A DNA stretch of 64,000 nucleotides from Pyrodictiaceae archaeon. GTDB taxonomy: Archaea > Thermoproteota > Thermoprotei_A > Sulfolobales > Pyrodictiaceae. This document shows positions 34,482-43,768 of this stretch, one piece after another. Within the stretch, counting starts at the first letter, position 1, and the number at the start of each line of letters is the position of its first letter. The stretch is taken from contig JALVSY010000007.1 in the NCBI GenBank assembly GCA_027036135.1, positions 438,880 to 502,879 of the forward strand, written 5' to 3'. Below the pieces are notes generated by a model that did not search any database, was not told the DNA's origin, and was given only the letters and a program-made list of their open reading frames with translations. The translations under genes and the position numbers were made by a program.

Positions 34482-35131
34482 TGAGCTTGTCGCCATACGA
34501 GCTAGAGCAGGAGTGGAAACCTAAGACCTATGTTGGTAGACTGGTAAAGGAGGGACGTATCAAGAGCCTAGCAGAGATATTCGAGCACAACCTACCAATA
34601 CTAGAACCGGAGATAGTTGATTACCTCATAGGTCCCGAGCTCAAGACAGAGACAGTTGACGTAGCATTGGTCCAGAAGATGACGGACGCTGGCCGCATCA
34701 ATAGGTTCAGAGTCGTGGTGGTAATTGGTAACGAGAACGGCTTTGTGGGCGTTGGCCAGGGCAAGGCTAGGCAGATAAGGGTAGCGATAGACAAGGCGGT
34801 TAGGAATGCTAAGCTAAACATCATACCCGTTAGGAGAGGCTGTGGTAGCTGGGAGTGTCTTTGTGACCAGCCACACAGCGTGCCATTCACTGTGCGTGGG
34901 AAGAGTGGTAGCGTAGAGGTAGTATTGAAGCCGGCGCCGAGAGGCACCGGGCTCGTGGCAGGAAACGCGGCCAAGGTTGTTCTAAGACTAGCCGGGATAC
35001 AGGATGTGTGGACATTCACAAAGGGTGACACGAGAACAACCATAAACTTCGTAAAAGCAACCCATAATGCCCTGAGACAGACCTATAAGTTCGTAACCCC
35101 GATCGACTGGGTAAAAGCAACTCAGGCCTAA
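34481..35131 (+). CDS. rps5: Ribosomal protein S5 (uS5)
   Basis: This is the 216-residue uS5 for decoding accuracy. It has the double-stranded RNA-binding-like [22 protein letters not shown], then [18 protein letters not shown] and [23 protein letters not shown]. The archaeal CGSWEC segment is intact. It is coupled to L18 by a one-base overlap. Confidence 0.96.
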   Translation: MSLSPYELEQEWKPKTYVGRLVKEGRIKSLAEIFEHNLPILEPEIVDYLIGPELKTETVDVALVQKMTDAGRINRFRVVVVIGNENGFVGVGQGKARQIRVAIDKAVRNAKLNIIPVRRGCGSWECLCDQPHSVPFTVRGKSGSVEVVLKPAPRGTGLVAGNAAKVVLRLAGIQDVWTFTKGDTRTTINFVKATHNALRQTYKFVTPIDWVKATQA

Positions 35132-35235
35132 GGGGTAGCACAGCCTTACGATTACTCGCTTTTAATTAATCACCCCGTCGACAAGTCTCTTCCCTAGCTT
35201 GACTCGTATTGGTTTAGCTATGCAAGGTGGTATAG

Positions 35236-35781
35236 TTGAGCACTGTGGCCGCGGAGAAAGAAGCGGGAAAGACTGAGCAGAAGCAAGTAAAGCTCTACGC
35301 TATTATAAGGATAAGGGGACGAGTAGACGTAAGACCAGAGGTACGCTATACTCTGTCACTCCTAAGGCTTCATAAGAAATACCATCTCGTACTATACCCC
35401 TCAACAACGCCAGGTCTAGAGGGAATGCTCAGGAAGGTAAGAGACTGGGTAACCTGGGGCGAGATCGACAGAGAAACACTCATGCAGCTGCTACGCAGCC
35501 GCGGCAGAACCCCAGGGAATAAGCCCCTAACAGACGAGTACGTCAGGGAAAAACTTGGGCTATCCGGTATAGAGGAGCTAGCAGACAAGCTACTAAAAGG
35601 AGAGATAATGCTACACAAGCTCTACGACAAGAACAAGAAAATCTGGATAATAAAGCCGGTATTCCGGCTACACCCGCCACGAGGAGGATTCCGGGGCAGC
35701 ATAAAGAAGCACTACGGCGCTGGCGGCGAGCTAGGATACCGAGGCCCAGCCATAAATGAGCTTATTAAGAGAATGCTCTAG
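35236..35781 (+). CDS. rpl30: Ribosomal protein L30 (uL30)
   Basis: This is the 181-residue uL30 in its long archaeal/eukaryotic L7-like form. It has the core [31 protein letters not shown], the Thr-rich tail of strand two, [19 protein letters not shown] and a C-terminal [27 protein letters not shown] (in parts). The TTG start at 35236 may be replaced by GTG seven bases later. A TATA-like CTTTTAATT lies near 35159-35167. Confidence 0.94.
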   Translation: MSTVAAEKEAGKTEQKQVKLYAIIRIRGRVDVRPEVRYTLSLLRLHKKYHLVLYPSTTPGLEGMLRKVRDWVTWGEIDRETLMQLLRSRGRTPGNKPLTDEYVREKLGLSGIEELADKLLKGEIMLHKLYDKNKKIWIIKPVFRLHPPRGGFRGSIKKHYGAGGELGYRGPAINELIKRML

Positions 35782-35821
35782 CCTCATTCACCGCGGAGAG
35801 ACGAGCCCAGGTGAATGAGCA

Positions 35822-36280
35822 ATGGTTGTCCGTCGCAGAAAGAAGAGCCGTAAACTAAGAGGACGAACCAGGACCATGGGCTGGGGCCGCATAGGGCAGC
35901 ACCGTGGAAGCGGTAGCAGAGGAGGCTTTGGAGCAGCTGGCATGCACAAGCACATGTGGACATGGGTAGTAAAATACGCGCCCACCTGGTTCGGCAAGCA
36001 CGGCTTCAACAAGCCGCTAAAATACGAGGTCAAAGCCAGCCAGATCAATGTAGGCGAACTAGCAGAGCTAATCGACAAGCTAACGGCAGAGGGTAAGCTA
36101 GCAGAAGAGAACGGAAAGATAATAGTAGTAAACCTAGCCGAGATGGGCTACTACAAGCTACTAGGACGAGGCAAGATAAACAAGGCGGTCAAGGTAATAG
36201 TGCCTGAGGCAACAGAGCTAGCAGTCAAGAAGATAGAGGAAGCTGGCGGCGAAGTAGTACTACTTACAAAGCAAGAATAG
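35822..36280 (+). CDS. rpl15: Ribosomal protein L15 (uL15)
   Basis: This is the 152-residue uL15. It has the basic RRRKKSRKLRGRTRTMGWGRIGQHRGSGSRGG (in parts, with GWGRIGQHR), GAAGMHKHMWTWVVKYAPTWFGKHGF in the middle, and the L18e/L15-type C-terminus. It is the last ribosomal gene before SecY, although a 375-base gap separates them. Confidence 0.95.
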   Translation: MVVRRRKKSRKLRGRTRTMGWGRIGQHRGSGSRGGFGAAGMHKHMWTWVVKYAPTWFGKHGFNKPLKYEVKASQINVGELAELIDKLTAEGKLAEENGKIIVVNLAEMGYYKLLGRGKINKAVKVIVPEATELAVKKIEEAGGEVVLLTKQE

Positions 36281-36655
36281 CTCTTTTCTTGTGTATGTTC
36301 TTGTTCTGCATGATTTTGTGAAATCGGCTTACTTATGGTTATATTATTTGATTTACATTTATGTGTTACGTATTGCTATACTTAGTAAATGGTATTTGGG
36401 TATTCGCATCTCTTATAAGTATCTTAGCTATCATGCGTAAATATACAGGACGGAGGTAATAGGAAGATTACGTTGCTGTAATAATTGATTAGGTAGCCTT
36501 AGGGTTAGAGCGTAACTTATTGGACTTGTTTTTAGATACTTAACTATGACTCAAAAGATGCTGGCTTATCCTTGTCTAAAACTTTACTTCACCGGTGCGC
36601 TAGGCTTAAAGAACTAGGCGCTCAAGGTATTAAAGCCGCGGCTCAATAGTGGGGC
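36281..36655. other. Intergenic gap between L15 and SecY
   Basis: This 375-base AT-rich gap holds no convincing gene. T-rich runs right after L15 (36281-36310) could end transcription. A CTTAAAG-type element near 36605-36612 could serve as the SecY promoter. I see no stable GC-rich fold here. Confidence 0.5.
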
Positions 36656-38047
36656 GTGGGGCGGCTAGTATTGCCAGGTGTCCTTGAGGCTCTTGCCGAG
36701 ATATCGAAGTATATTCCGACGGTTAAGAAGGCTGCTAGGCCTCCATCGCTTCCCACGAGGCTTATGTGGACAGGTATAGTCATCTTACTCTACCTCATAA
36801 TGACCGAGATCCCCCTCGTGGGGGTCAAGATAACGGGTACAGCTACAGCGGCTACGCTGACCTATATGTTGCTGGGCATGAACCTGGGCACATTGATGAC
36901 CCTGGGTATAGGCCCGATAGTGACTGCCGGTATAGTGCTCGAGGTATTGGTTGGCGGAGGTCTAATAGAGATGGATCTAACGAAGCCCCGTGATAGAAAG
37001 ATATTCATGGGCGCCCAGCGTACACTAGCAATACTCTTCGCGATACTAGAGGCAGCTGCCTATGCATTTGGTTGTCGCTTCTGGAGAGTACCTGGTGCAA
37101 CACTAGGTACCTGCCCAGTAGGCCTCGGTGTAAAACTATTAGTTATACTACAGCTAACCATAGCGACACTCATACTTATGTGGTTCGACGAACTAGTCCG
37201 CAATGGCTGGGGCATTGGCTCAGCGCTTAGCATGTTCATAGTCGCTAACGTCGTCAAGGGCATGTTCTGGCAACTAGCGGGCACGGTGAAGTACCGTGGG
37301 CAATACTATGGGTGGTTGACGCAAGTAATTATGCAGCATGACCCAGCTGTCCTTAGACTTGGCTTACCGGATATGGTTGGGTTCCTCGCAACCATAGCTA
37401 TAATCATGTTGCTGGCCTACTTCCAGCTAATGAGGGTATATATACCGGTCACTAGCCCGAGATATGGCAGCATTAAGACAAGGATACCGCTTAACTTCAT
37501 CTACGTGACTAACATACCTATACTATTCGTGGCTATAACGGTATCTGACTTACAGATACTAGCCAATGTAATGGCTAGTATCACTGGCCCTAACAGCTTC
37601 TGGACAAAAGCAGTAGCATACATGTATGCCTATATGAGGCCCCCCAGAGGCGTACTAGAGTCAATACATTATCCGTTGCACTTCCTAACATTTACGGTAT
37701 CGTGGCTGGCCCTAGGCCTCCTCTTCGGCTTCATCTGGGTCGAGGTAGCAGGGCTAAGCCCACGCCAACAAGCAGAGAACATTATCAAGTCGGGTATGGA
37801 GCTACCAGGTATAAGGAGGAACATAAAGCTCCTAGAGAGGATACTAGCCCGCTACATCTACCCATTGACGGTTATAAGCTCGCTACTAGTAACCGGGATA
37901 GCTATACTAGCAGACTTCTTCGGAGCTTATGGAAGCGGCTCGGGCTTAGTACTGCTAGTGGGCATAATCTATAGCTTCTACGAGGCACTGGTATATGAGA
38001 GAACACTGGAGATGTACCCAGCGCTACAGAGAATACTCGGTCGCTAA
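36656..38047 (+). CDS. secY: Preprotein translocase subunit SecY (Sec61 alpha)
   Basis: This is the 463-residue SecY channel of the Sec translocon, with ten hydrophobic segments. Visible are the plug/first helix region TRLMWTGIVILLYLIMTEIPLVGV, the ring-type segment TYMLLGMNLGTLMTLGIGPIVTAGI, and cytoplasmic loop ends such as TSPRYGSIKTRIPLNFIYVTNIPILF, the region that docks the ribosome. The GTG start is at 36656. Its position right after the ribosomal genes is conserved. Confidence 0.97.
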   Translation: MGRLVLPGVLEALAEISKYIPTVKKAARPPSLPTRLMWTGIVILLYLIMTEIPLVGVKITGTATAATLTYMLLGMNLGTLMTLGIGPIVTAGIVLEVLVGGGLIEMDLTKPRDRKIFMGAQRTLAILFAILEAAAYAFGCRFWRVPGATLGTCPVGLGVKLLVILQLTIATLILMWFDELVRNGWGIGSALSMFIVANVVKGMFWQLAGTVKYRGQYYGWLTQVIMQHDPAVLRLGLPDMVGFLATIAIIMLLAYFQLMRVYIPVTSPRYGSIKTRIPLNFIYVTNIPILFVAITVSDLQILANVMASITGPNSFWTKAVAYMYAYMRPPRGVLESIHYPLHFLTFTVSWLALGLLFGFIWVEVAGLSPRQQAENIIKSGMELPGIRRNIKLLERILARYIYPLTVISSLLVTGIAILADFFGAYGSGSGLVLLVGIIYSFYEALVYERTLEMYPALQRILGR

Positions 38048-38266
38048 CCTCTCTTCTCCGCTGCTCTTTCAGCGAAACCCCCATGTACTTAGATATAATT
38101 CTTCGTTTCAATTCAATTAGGTATAGAGGGCTATTAGTGCCGATGCATAGGGGTGGTGGATAAGCACTAGCTAAACTACTTATGCTGGGTCTGCATCAGC
38201 CTAGGACACGGGTTTGCCCCGGGACTAGCCGAAGAGATTGGAGTCACGGAGAAGAGGGATTAGGGG

Positions 38267-38884
38267 ATGGTGCTCCGAAACCCCTTCACGACAATAATCG
38301 TTACCGGTGTACCTGGTGTGGGCAAGACTACGGTTCTTACGCAGGTAAGGAGTATACTGGATTCTAAGGGCAAGAAGTACATGGTGGTTAACTTCGGTGA
38401 CTATATGTTCAAGGTTGCTTCTAGTAAGGGTTGGGTGAAGCACCGGGACGAGATGAGACACCTACATCTAATGAAGCAATTAGAATTACAAGAATATGCT
38501 GCTGAGGCGATAAGGCTTGACGCCGAGAAGGTACTAGGCGAAGGAGACATACTCTTTGTAGACACGCATGCTGTCATACGTACGGATACTGGTTATTGGC
38601 CTGGGCTTCCCGAAGAGGTAGTAAAGAATCTCCGGCCAGACTCGATAGTAGTGATAGAGTCTCCGCCAGAGGTCATCGTTGATAGGCAGAAGAGGGATCC
38701 AACAAGGTACCGAGCCGACCTAGCCAAGATAGAGGTAGTGAAGGAGCTCCTAGACATGGCTCGGCTAGCAGCGATGTCTAGCGCCGTGCTTGTCGCGGCA
38801 AGCGTCTATATAGTTGAGAACGTTGAGGGAGACCCGAGTATAGCTGCTAATAAGATTGCTGAGCTCGCGGAGAAGCTTCGCTGA
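38267..38884 (+). CDS. adkA: Adenylate kinase, archaeal type
   Basis: This is the 205-residue archaeal adenylate kinase that interconverts 2 ADP with ATP and AMP. Walker A GVPGVGKTT is at residues 14-22, followed by VNFGDYMFKVA, RDEMRHLHLMKQLELQEYAAEAI and the FVDTHAVIRTDTGYWPGLP lid-proximal signature, all specific to the archaeal AdkA branch. ATG 38267 is preceded by GAGGGATTAGGGG. It sits between SecY and the EMC3-like gene, as in other archaea. Confidence 0.95.
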   Translation: MVLRNPFTTIIVTGVPGVGKTTVLTQVRSILDSKGKKYMVVNFGDYMFKVASSKGWVKHRDEMRHLHLMKQLELQEYAAEAIRLDAEKVLGEGDILFVDTHAVIRTDTGYWPGLPEEVVKNLRPDSIVVIESPPEVIVDRQKRDPTRYRADLAKIEVVKELLDMARLAAMSSAVLVAASVYIVENVEGDPSIAANKIAELAEKLR

Positions 38885-38895
38885 GGAAACTAGGC

Positions 38896-39393
38896 ATGGC
38901 TGTGAGCATAACGTTCTATACTTTTTACCTAGCAGTGCTAGGGCTCGTGGCTACGCTGCTCTCTGAGTACACGTTTCACACCTTTACCCGGCTCCGCCTA
39001 GTCCGGGTAAGAGCGGAGCTGGAAGCGGCTATAGCGGAGCTAAGGAGCATAACCAGGGACAAGCGGGGCCAGAGGAAGAGAAGCAAGCTAGCAGCACGAG
39101 TAAACATGATGTATGCAACGGTTAAGCGCTATACCCTTTACCGGACAATGCTCCTCCTAGGCTTCTACACAGCCGCAGTACTCGTGAGCATCTCAAACCA
39201 GGTACTGATACCATCGCGCTGCCCGATACCATTCATAACAGCTAGGCTCGAGACAAAAATGGGCCCGATACCTGTTACATCCTCAGCCATCGTCCTCGCC
39301 CTCTCGTTCTTATCATCGATATTCATTGTGCGAGAGGACGTAGTAGGATTATTAATGCTTAAGATACTCCAGCGCAGACCTAGCAAAGAGTAG
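38896..39393 (+). CDS. DUF106 / EMC3-TMCO1-like membrane insertase
   Basis: This is a 165-residue membrane protein of the archaeal DUF106 group, related to YidC, EMC3 and TMCO1, proposed to insert membrane proteins. It has an N-terminal helix (residues about 5-25), a basic coiled-coil (about 32-75, RSITRDKRGQRKRSKLAARV) and two later helices (about 80-100 and 133-152). The coiled coil after the first helix is the family hallmark. It lies 11 bases after adkA and near secY. Confidence 0.85.
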   Translation: MAVSITFYTFYLAVLGLVATLLSEYTFHTFTRLRLVRVRAELEAAIAELRSITRDKRGQRKRSKLAARVNMMYATVKRYTLYRTMLLLGFYTAAVLVSISNQVLIPSRCPIPFITARLETKMGPIPVTSSAIVLALSFLSSIFIVREDVVGLLMLKILQRRPSKE

Positions 39394-39405
39394 CGGGGAT
39401 AGGCA

Positions 39406-39720
39406 ATGCCGCGCCCGCGTCACCGGACAAGCTCGTTCCGAAAGATACACGTAAGACTACCCGGGGGAGAGACAGTAGTACACTATGAGAAGCGGCGACC
39501 AGGACCAGCCCGGTGCGCAATCTGTGGCAGACCACTAAGCGGTGTACCAAGACTGAGACCGGTAGAGCTACGCAAGCTACCAAAGACAGCTAAGAGGCCG
39601 GAGAGGCCATTCGGCGGCATGATATGCCATGAGTGCCTAGAGAAGCTAATAAAGAAGAGCGTGAGAACACAGCTAATAGCAAGGCTCCAAGAGCTAAGAA
39701 AACCAGCCACAGCCGCCTAG
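39406..39720 (+). CDS. rpl34e: Ribosomal protein L34e (eL34)
   Basis: This is a 104-residue eL34. The N-terminus PRPRHRTSSFRKIHVRLPGG and the zinc ribbon CAICGRPLSGVPRLRP ... CHEC are diagnostic, followed by a basic helical tail. It is 12 bases after the EMC3-like gene. Confidence 0.95.
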   Translation: MPRPRHRTSSFRKIHVRLPGGETVVHYEKRRPGPARCAICGRPLSGVPRLRPVELRKLPKTAKRPERPFGGMICHECLEKLIKKSVRTQLIARLQELRKPATAA

Positions 39721-39771
39721 TCAACCAGGCCCAGTTACAGAGAAGACCCCTTGTACCAGCGTCCATATGTG

Positions 39772-39781
39772 ATTTTATAAG
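39772..39781 (+). promoter_or_regulatory. TATA box downstream of L34e
   Basis: TTTTATAAGC at 39772-39781 is a strong TATA box about 110 bases before the Cmk start. Either Cmk has a long leader or a shorter transcript begins near 39805; a weaker box (ATAATTAG, about 39854) also precedes the gene. Confidence 0.45.
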
Positions 39782-39883
39782 CTTCCTAGAACCTAGGGAT
39801 TTCGGCTAGAAGCCTACACTTGCTAGGCCATTGCTAGGTCTATTGCATCTATCCATAATTAGCTGATTTGTCTCCGTAACGTC

Positions 39884-40558
39884 TTGGCAGAGGGTACCTG
39901 GCTAGGCCTAAACGGCTTACCTCGCCGAAAAGGTGTGAGCATATTGGCTCTATTCGCTAAGAATGGCTGCGGGGACAAGAAGGGCCCCACAATAGCTTTT
40001 AGCGGGCCACCGGGTGGCGGCAAGACTACTTACGCTAAGAGGCTTGCCGAGGAGCTAGGCCTAGAGTACTACTCGGCGGGCTCCATTTTCCGCGAGTATG
40101 CCCGCGAGAAAGGTGTTAGCCTCGAGGAGCTGAACCGGCTCGCCGAGAAGGATCCCAGCATTGATTACGAGATAGATTCGCGCACATATAGGCTAGGGTG
40201 TAGGGGAAGCGTTGTCCTCGAGGGCCACTTAGTCGCCTGGGTTGTCTCCTCGGTAGCCGATGTGAAGATCTACATCACTGCCCCTCTGGAGATAAGGGTT
40301 GAGCGAATAGCTAGGCGCGAGAATAGGGGCAGGGACGAGGTCTTTCGCGAAACAGTTGCGAGGGAGTATCTCCATCGTCATCGCTTCCTAAAGCTCTACG
40401 GGATAGACATAGCCAACCTACAGATATTCAACCTGATACTAGACACAGGCTACTTGAGCCCCGACGAGGCCTACGCAATAGTAAAGCAATTTGTCTGCTC
40501 CACGTTATCCCATAGAGGCTATAGGCTAAGAGGCTGTAGAGAAGAGCAACAAAGGTAA
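39884..40558 (+). CDS. cmk: Cytidylate kinase
   Basis: This is a 224-residue (d)CMP kinase of the archaeal type. Walker A FSGPPGGGKTTYAKRLAEELG is near residues 37-57, then YYSAGSIFREYAREKGV, and the lid-region YITAPLEIRVERIARRENRGRDE. The first about 33 residues have no family counterpart. The TTG at 39884 would be nearly leaderless from the weaker TATA box near 39854, and an in-frame GTG near 39935 is an alternative start. It precedes L14e, as in other archaea. Confidence 0.9.
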   Translation: MAEGTWLGLNGLPRRKGVSILALFAKNGCGDKKGPTIAFSGPPGGGKTTYAKRLAEELGLEYYSAGSIFREYAREKGVSLEELNRLAEKDPSIDYEIDSRTYRLGCRGSVVLEGHLVAWVVSSVADVKIYITAPLEIRVERIARRENRGRDEVFRETVAREYLHRHRFLKLYGIDIANLQIFNLILDTGYLSPDEAYAIVKQFVCSTLSHRGYRLRGCREEQQR

Positions 40559-40604
40559 CGCTTAAAGGATTCACTTGCAGAGCCTAGCGCGGGAGGGTTG
40601 AGAG

Positions 40605-40901
40605 ATGCCCGCGATAGAGGTTGGCAGGCTCTGTGTAAAGACACGTGGCCGAGAAGCTGGCAGGAAATGCGTAATAGTAGAGATAATAGATGACAACTTC
40701 GTCGTAATAACGGGGCCAAAGGACGTCTCCGGAGTAAAGAGGAGAAGAGCAAACATTAACCACATAGAACTCCTGCCCGAGAAGATAAACATCGAGCCAG
40801 GCGCAAGCGACGACGAGGTAAGAAAGGCCCTAGAGGAAGCAGGGCTACTAGACTTCGTGAAGGAACGAGTAAGAGTAGAGCTAAAGCCAGGCCTACTTTA
40901 A
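40605..40901 (+). CDS. rpl14e: Ribosomal protein L14e (eL14)
   Basis: This is a 98-residue eL14. The start [20 protein letters not shown] with the following [33 protein letters not shown] (in parts) is diagnostic of its SH3-like fold. Normally cbf5 follows at once; here a HEPN/MNT pair lies between, on the opposite strand. Confidence 0.95.
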   Translation: MPAIEVGRLCVKTRGREAGRKCVIVEIIDDNFVVITGPKDVSGVKRRRANINHIELLPEKINIEPGASDDEVRKALEEAGLLDFVKERVRVELKPGLL

Positions 40902-41045
40902 CCAGCCAATTCTGTAGCGGATAAAGAACAAGAGCGTCTGCGCCTCATCTTGGGCTCTTTTCCGGAGCACCCTTCCCGCGGAACTAGTCCTCTTCTCGGT
41001 GGCCCGAAGGCTGGCTAGAAGGGAGTTTAGCTAATGGTTCCTGCT

Positions 41046-41372
41046 TCATTGCTCGGTTATTTCTATTAGTTTTGCCCTCTTCTTGTAGTATTCTAGCATC
41101 TCTTTTGATACGACGTGTATCTCGAAGGGATCTTTTATCCCATGGCTCCAGAGGGCTGCCAGTACTTCTCCGGGAGGCTTGTCTGTTACCACTAGGATAT
41201 CTATGTCGCTTGAGAGCAAGTGCCTCCCTTCTGCTACGCTGCCAAACAAGTAGACCTTGGCGTCCCTGTCTAGCTGTCTGATCACCCCGGCTATCAATGC
41301 TAAGTACTTGTCCAGCTCTCTATGGATTCTTGCTCTACGCTTGGCTTCCTCTACAAGCAGTTTCTCTGACAA
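41046..41372 (-). CDS. MNT-type nucleotidyltransferase (antitoxin)
   Basis: This is a 108-residue minimal nucleotidyltransferase. The active-site signature YLFGSVAEGRHLLSSDIDILVV places GS at residues 44-45 and the two metal-binding Asp at 56 and 58. In HEPN/MNT modules this enzyme AMPylates and silences the HEPN ribonuclease. It overlaps the HEPN gene by 38 bases. The pair is a movable toxin-antitoxin module inserted in a ribosomal locus. Confidence 0.88.
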   Translation of the reverse strand: MSEKLLVEEAKRRARIHRELDKYLALIAGVIRQLDRDAKVYLFGSVAEGRHLLSSDIDILVVTDKPPGEVLAALWSHGIKDPFEIHVVSKEMLEYYKKRAKLIEITEQ

Positions 41373-41772
41373 TACGTATCACCTCCTCAACGGTCCACCT
41401 TAGTTTCTGGACCTCTTCTGCAGTGTATTCTCTAGGCACGTACCTCGAGGAGATGTAGGCGTCCTCCAGGGCACCTAGTTCAACACTAAACCTGATTAGG
41501 AGCTTCCTCGGCTCTTCTCTACCGCTGGCCTCGCTTATGAGCTCTAGTAGTCTCCTAACACTATGAACCCTGGGATAATCTAGTCCTAGTTCTAAGAGAC
41601 AAGCTTTGAGAAACAATTGGAGAGCCTGCTCAAGACTAAAAGCAGCTAGATCATAGAACCCCTTACTGATCTGCATTAGTGCTGTCTCGTAGAACCTCCT
41701 AGACCTCTCGAGTAGTAGCTCATATTCCTCCCTCCTTGTCACAACGTATCCACCGCCCCGTCTACGCTCCAC
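41335..41772 (-). CDS. HEPN-domain protein (toxin)
   Basis: This is a 145-residue helical HEPN protein. The typical core is LLERSRRFYETALMQISKGFYDLAAFSLEQALQLFLKACLLELG (in parts) and the PRVHSVRRLLELI segment. HEPN toxins are usually ribonucleases with an R-x(4-6)-H motif. I do not see a clear canonical motif, so catalytic activity is uncertain. The GTG start is at 41772; an alternative GTG at 41742 would remove ten Gly/Arg-rich residues. It is encoded upstream of its MNT partner. Confidence 0.82.
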   Translation of the reverse strand: MERRRGGGYVVTRREEYELLLERSRRFYETALMQISKGFYDLAAFSLEQALQLFLKACLLELGLDYPRVHSVRRLLELISEASGREEPRKLLIRFSVELGALEDAYISSRYVPREYTAEEVQKLRWTVEEVIRIVRETACRGSQA

Positions 41773-42004
41773 TTGTACAGTATCTTATGCCGGGTGTTCT
41801 CTATTAGTCTCTCACCCAGACTCGTCCTCTAGGCAACACAGCTATTGCTCCTCTGCTTGCTCGGCACCAGCTAGCCCTATATCCAGCACCTGGTTCTCCT
41901 GGGGCGCAGTTATTGTAAAGCTCTTTAGGTTCTACCCTGTGTACCACGTATCTTGCAAGAGGGGTGCTGCCCCTAGGCGCTTGGCTAGGGAGCACTACTG
42001 AGCG

Positions 42005-43099
42005 GTGAATGGGTGGATGAGTCTCGAGCTTGCTAGGAAGGGTATAGAGTTCGTTAAGGGCCTAGACGAGTTTGCTGGGCTTAGCAGGAAGTGGCTTGTC
42101 AAGATAGAGGATGAGCCCACTAGCCCGGAGTATGGTACTCCTCCCTGGGAGAGGCCTATCGAGCAGCACATAAGGATGGGTGTTATTGCTCTCGATAAGC
42201 CGCCGGGCCCTACGAGCCACGAGGTAGTTGCGTGGATTAAGAGGATGTTTGGGCTGAGCAAGGCTGGTCACGGTGGTACACTCGACCCTAAGGTTACTGG
42301 TGTTCTCCCAGTAGCTCTCGAGGAGGCCACCAAGATTATTGGCCTCGTGGTGCACACTGGCAAGGAGTATGTCTGCGTGATGCAGCTCCATAGCCCTGTG
42401 CCGGAGCGGGAGCTACGCAAAGCAGTACAAATGTTCATCGGGGAGATTTATCAGCGCCCACCTCTGCGGAGTAGTGTTAAGAGGAGCCTCCGCACCAAGA
42501 AGATCTACGACATCGAGCTACTAGAGTACACTGGGCAATACGCGTTGATGAGAGTTGAGTGCGAAGCAGGCACCTATATGAGGAAGCTATGCCACGACAT
42601 AGGCCTAGTACTAGGCGTCGGCGCCCACATGAGGGAGCTGCGGAGGACGAGGAGCGGGCCCTTCCGCGAATCAAAGGGGCTTGTGAGGCTCCAGGAGCTA
42701 AGCGAGGCTCTTTACCGCTGGCGCACAGAGGGCAAGGACGACTGGCTGAGAAGATACATTCTCCCAGCGGAGTATGCTGTGAGCCACCTGGCCAAGATAA
42801 TTATACGCGACACGGCCGTTGACGCCATCGCCCATGGAGCGGATCTCGCTGTCCCGGGCATAGTCATGCTCCACGGGGGCATAAGGCCCGGGGACATGGT
42901 TGCGCTGTTCACTCTCAAGGGCGAGCTAGTAGCAGTAGGGGTTGCGAAGATGAGTAGCGAGGAGATAATGAAGGCTAGGAGAGGAATAGCGGCGCGGATG
43001 CGCCGAGTAATAATGAAGCCGGGAGTCTATCCACGGGCATGGAAGCGCAAAGAACAGGCTAGGGAGCAGGGCGGGGAAGCCAAGCCCGGGAAGGAGTAA
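42005..43099 (+). CDS. cbf5: tRNA/rRNA pseudouridine synthase Cbf5
   Basis: This is a 364-residue Cbf5 (dyskerin homologue), the catalytic protein of H/ACA guide complexes. The TruB-type motif [15 protein letters not shown] has its catalytic Asp at residue 94. Also visible are the thumb-adjacent [24 protein letters not shown] (in parts), [32 protein letters not shown] (in parts), and a C-terminal PUA domain (residues about 262-340) with [13 protein letters not shown]. The GTG start at 42005 follows GAGCG. Its presence makes H/ACA RNAs in the genome expected. Confidence 0.96.
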   Translation: MNGWMSLELARKGIEFVKGLDEFAGLSRKWLVKIEDEPTSPEYGTPPWERPIEQHIRMGVIALDKPPGPTSHEVVAWIKRMFGLSKAGHGGTLDPKVTGVLPVALEEATKIIGLVVHTGKEYVCVMQLHSPVPERELRKAVQMFIGEIYQRPPLRSSVKRSLRTKKIYDIELLEYTGQYALMRVECEAGTYMRKLCHDIGLVLGVGAHMRELRRTRSGPFRESKGLVRLQELSEALYRWRTEGKDDWLRRYILPAEYAVSHLAKIIIRDTAVDAIAHGADLAVPGIVMLHGGIRPGDMVALFTLKGELVAVGVAKMSSEEIMKARRGIAARMRRVIMKPGVYPRAWKRKEQAREQGGEAKPGKE

Positions 43100-43149
43100 T
43101 AGTGTAGTCTGGCTCCTCATTGTTCTCTCCGTGAAGGGCTGGTGGCGCG

Positions 43150-43740
43150 TTGTCTCACTATTTTAGGCCGGGGCGGCGAAGAGGCCCCCGTATGCTGATA
43201 AGCGATGCACTGCGAGGAGTCACCGTGGAGTTTTATGTCACTGGCGATGTTTTCTCGCCCCGCGGGGTCGATGAGGGTACCCGGCTCCTAGTTGAGAACT
43301 CCATTGTCCCGGAGGAGGGCGTGGTCCTAGACCTTGGCTGCGGCTACGGCGTGATAGGAATTACCCTTGCTAAGGCTTACCCAGGTCTCCGCGTAGTCAT
43401 GGTCGATATCAATCCCAGGGCTGTTGAGCTGGCCAAGATGAATGCTAGGCTTAACCGAGTAGAGAACCGCGTAACTGTGCTGCTAGGCGACCTCTACGAG
43501 CCAGTAGAGGGAATGATGTTCGACGCCATTCTCTCAAACCCGCCGCTAGCAGCCGGCCTTGAGACGACTGAGAGGCTGATAGAGGGCGCGCCGAGTCATT
43601 TACGGAGTGGTGGGAGCCTCCAACTAGTAATGAGGAAGGGGGCATCAAGGGCCCTCGAGGTAATGAGGGAGGTTTTCCCCGAGGCACGTGTCCTTCTAAG
43701 GAAGAAGGGCTACACGATACTCTACGCGGAGAAGCACTAA
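43150..43740 (+). CDS. RsmC-like class I RNA methyltransferase
   Basis: This is a 196-residue SAM methyltransferase of the small MTS (RsmC/TRM-G10-like) group. Motif I VLDLGCGYGVIGITLA is at about residues 58-73, motif II VVMVDINPRAVELAKMNARLN at about 80-100 and the substrate motif ILSNPPL at about 124-130, which usually targets an exocyclic amino group of guanine or adenine in RNA. The frame opens at TTG 43150; ATG 43192 would give a more typical start. It lies close behind cbf5, in keeping with an RNA-modification context. Confidence 0.82.
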   Translation: MSHYFRPGRRRGPRMLISDALRGVTVEFYVTGDVFSPRGVDEGTRLLVENSIVPEEGVVLDLGCGYGVIGITLAKAYPGLRVVMVDINPRAVELAKMNARLNRVENRVTVLLGDLYEPVEGMMFDAILSNPPLAAGLETTERLIEGAPSHLRSGGSLQLVMRKGASRALEVMREVFPEARVLLRKKGYTILYAEKH

Positions 43741-43768
43741 TGGGGCGAGCCCTCCACCAGTTGGCTGG

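Noticed and set aside
41804-41995. Minus-strand 63-residue frame before cbf5
   Set aside because: There is no recognisable motif or ribosome site, and it lies in the intergenic gap. Some short inverted repeats occur there, but I could not form a convincing RNA.
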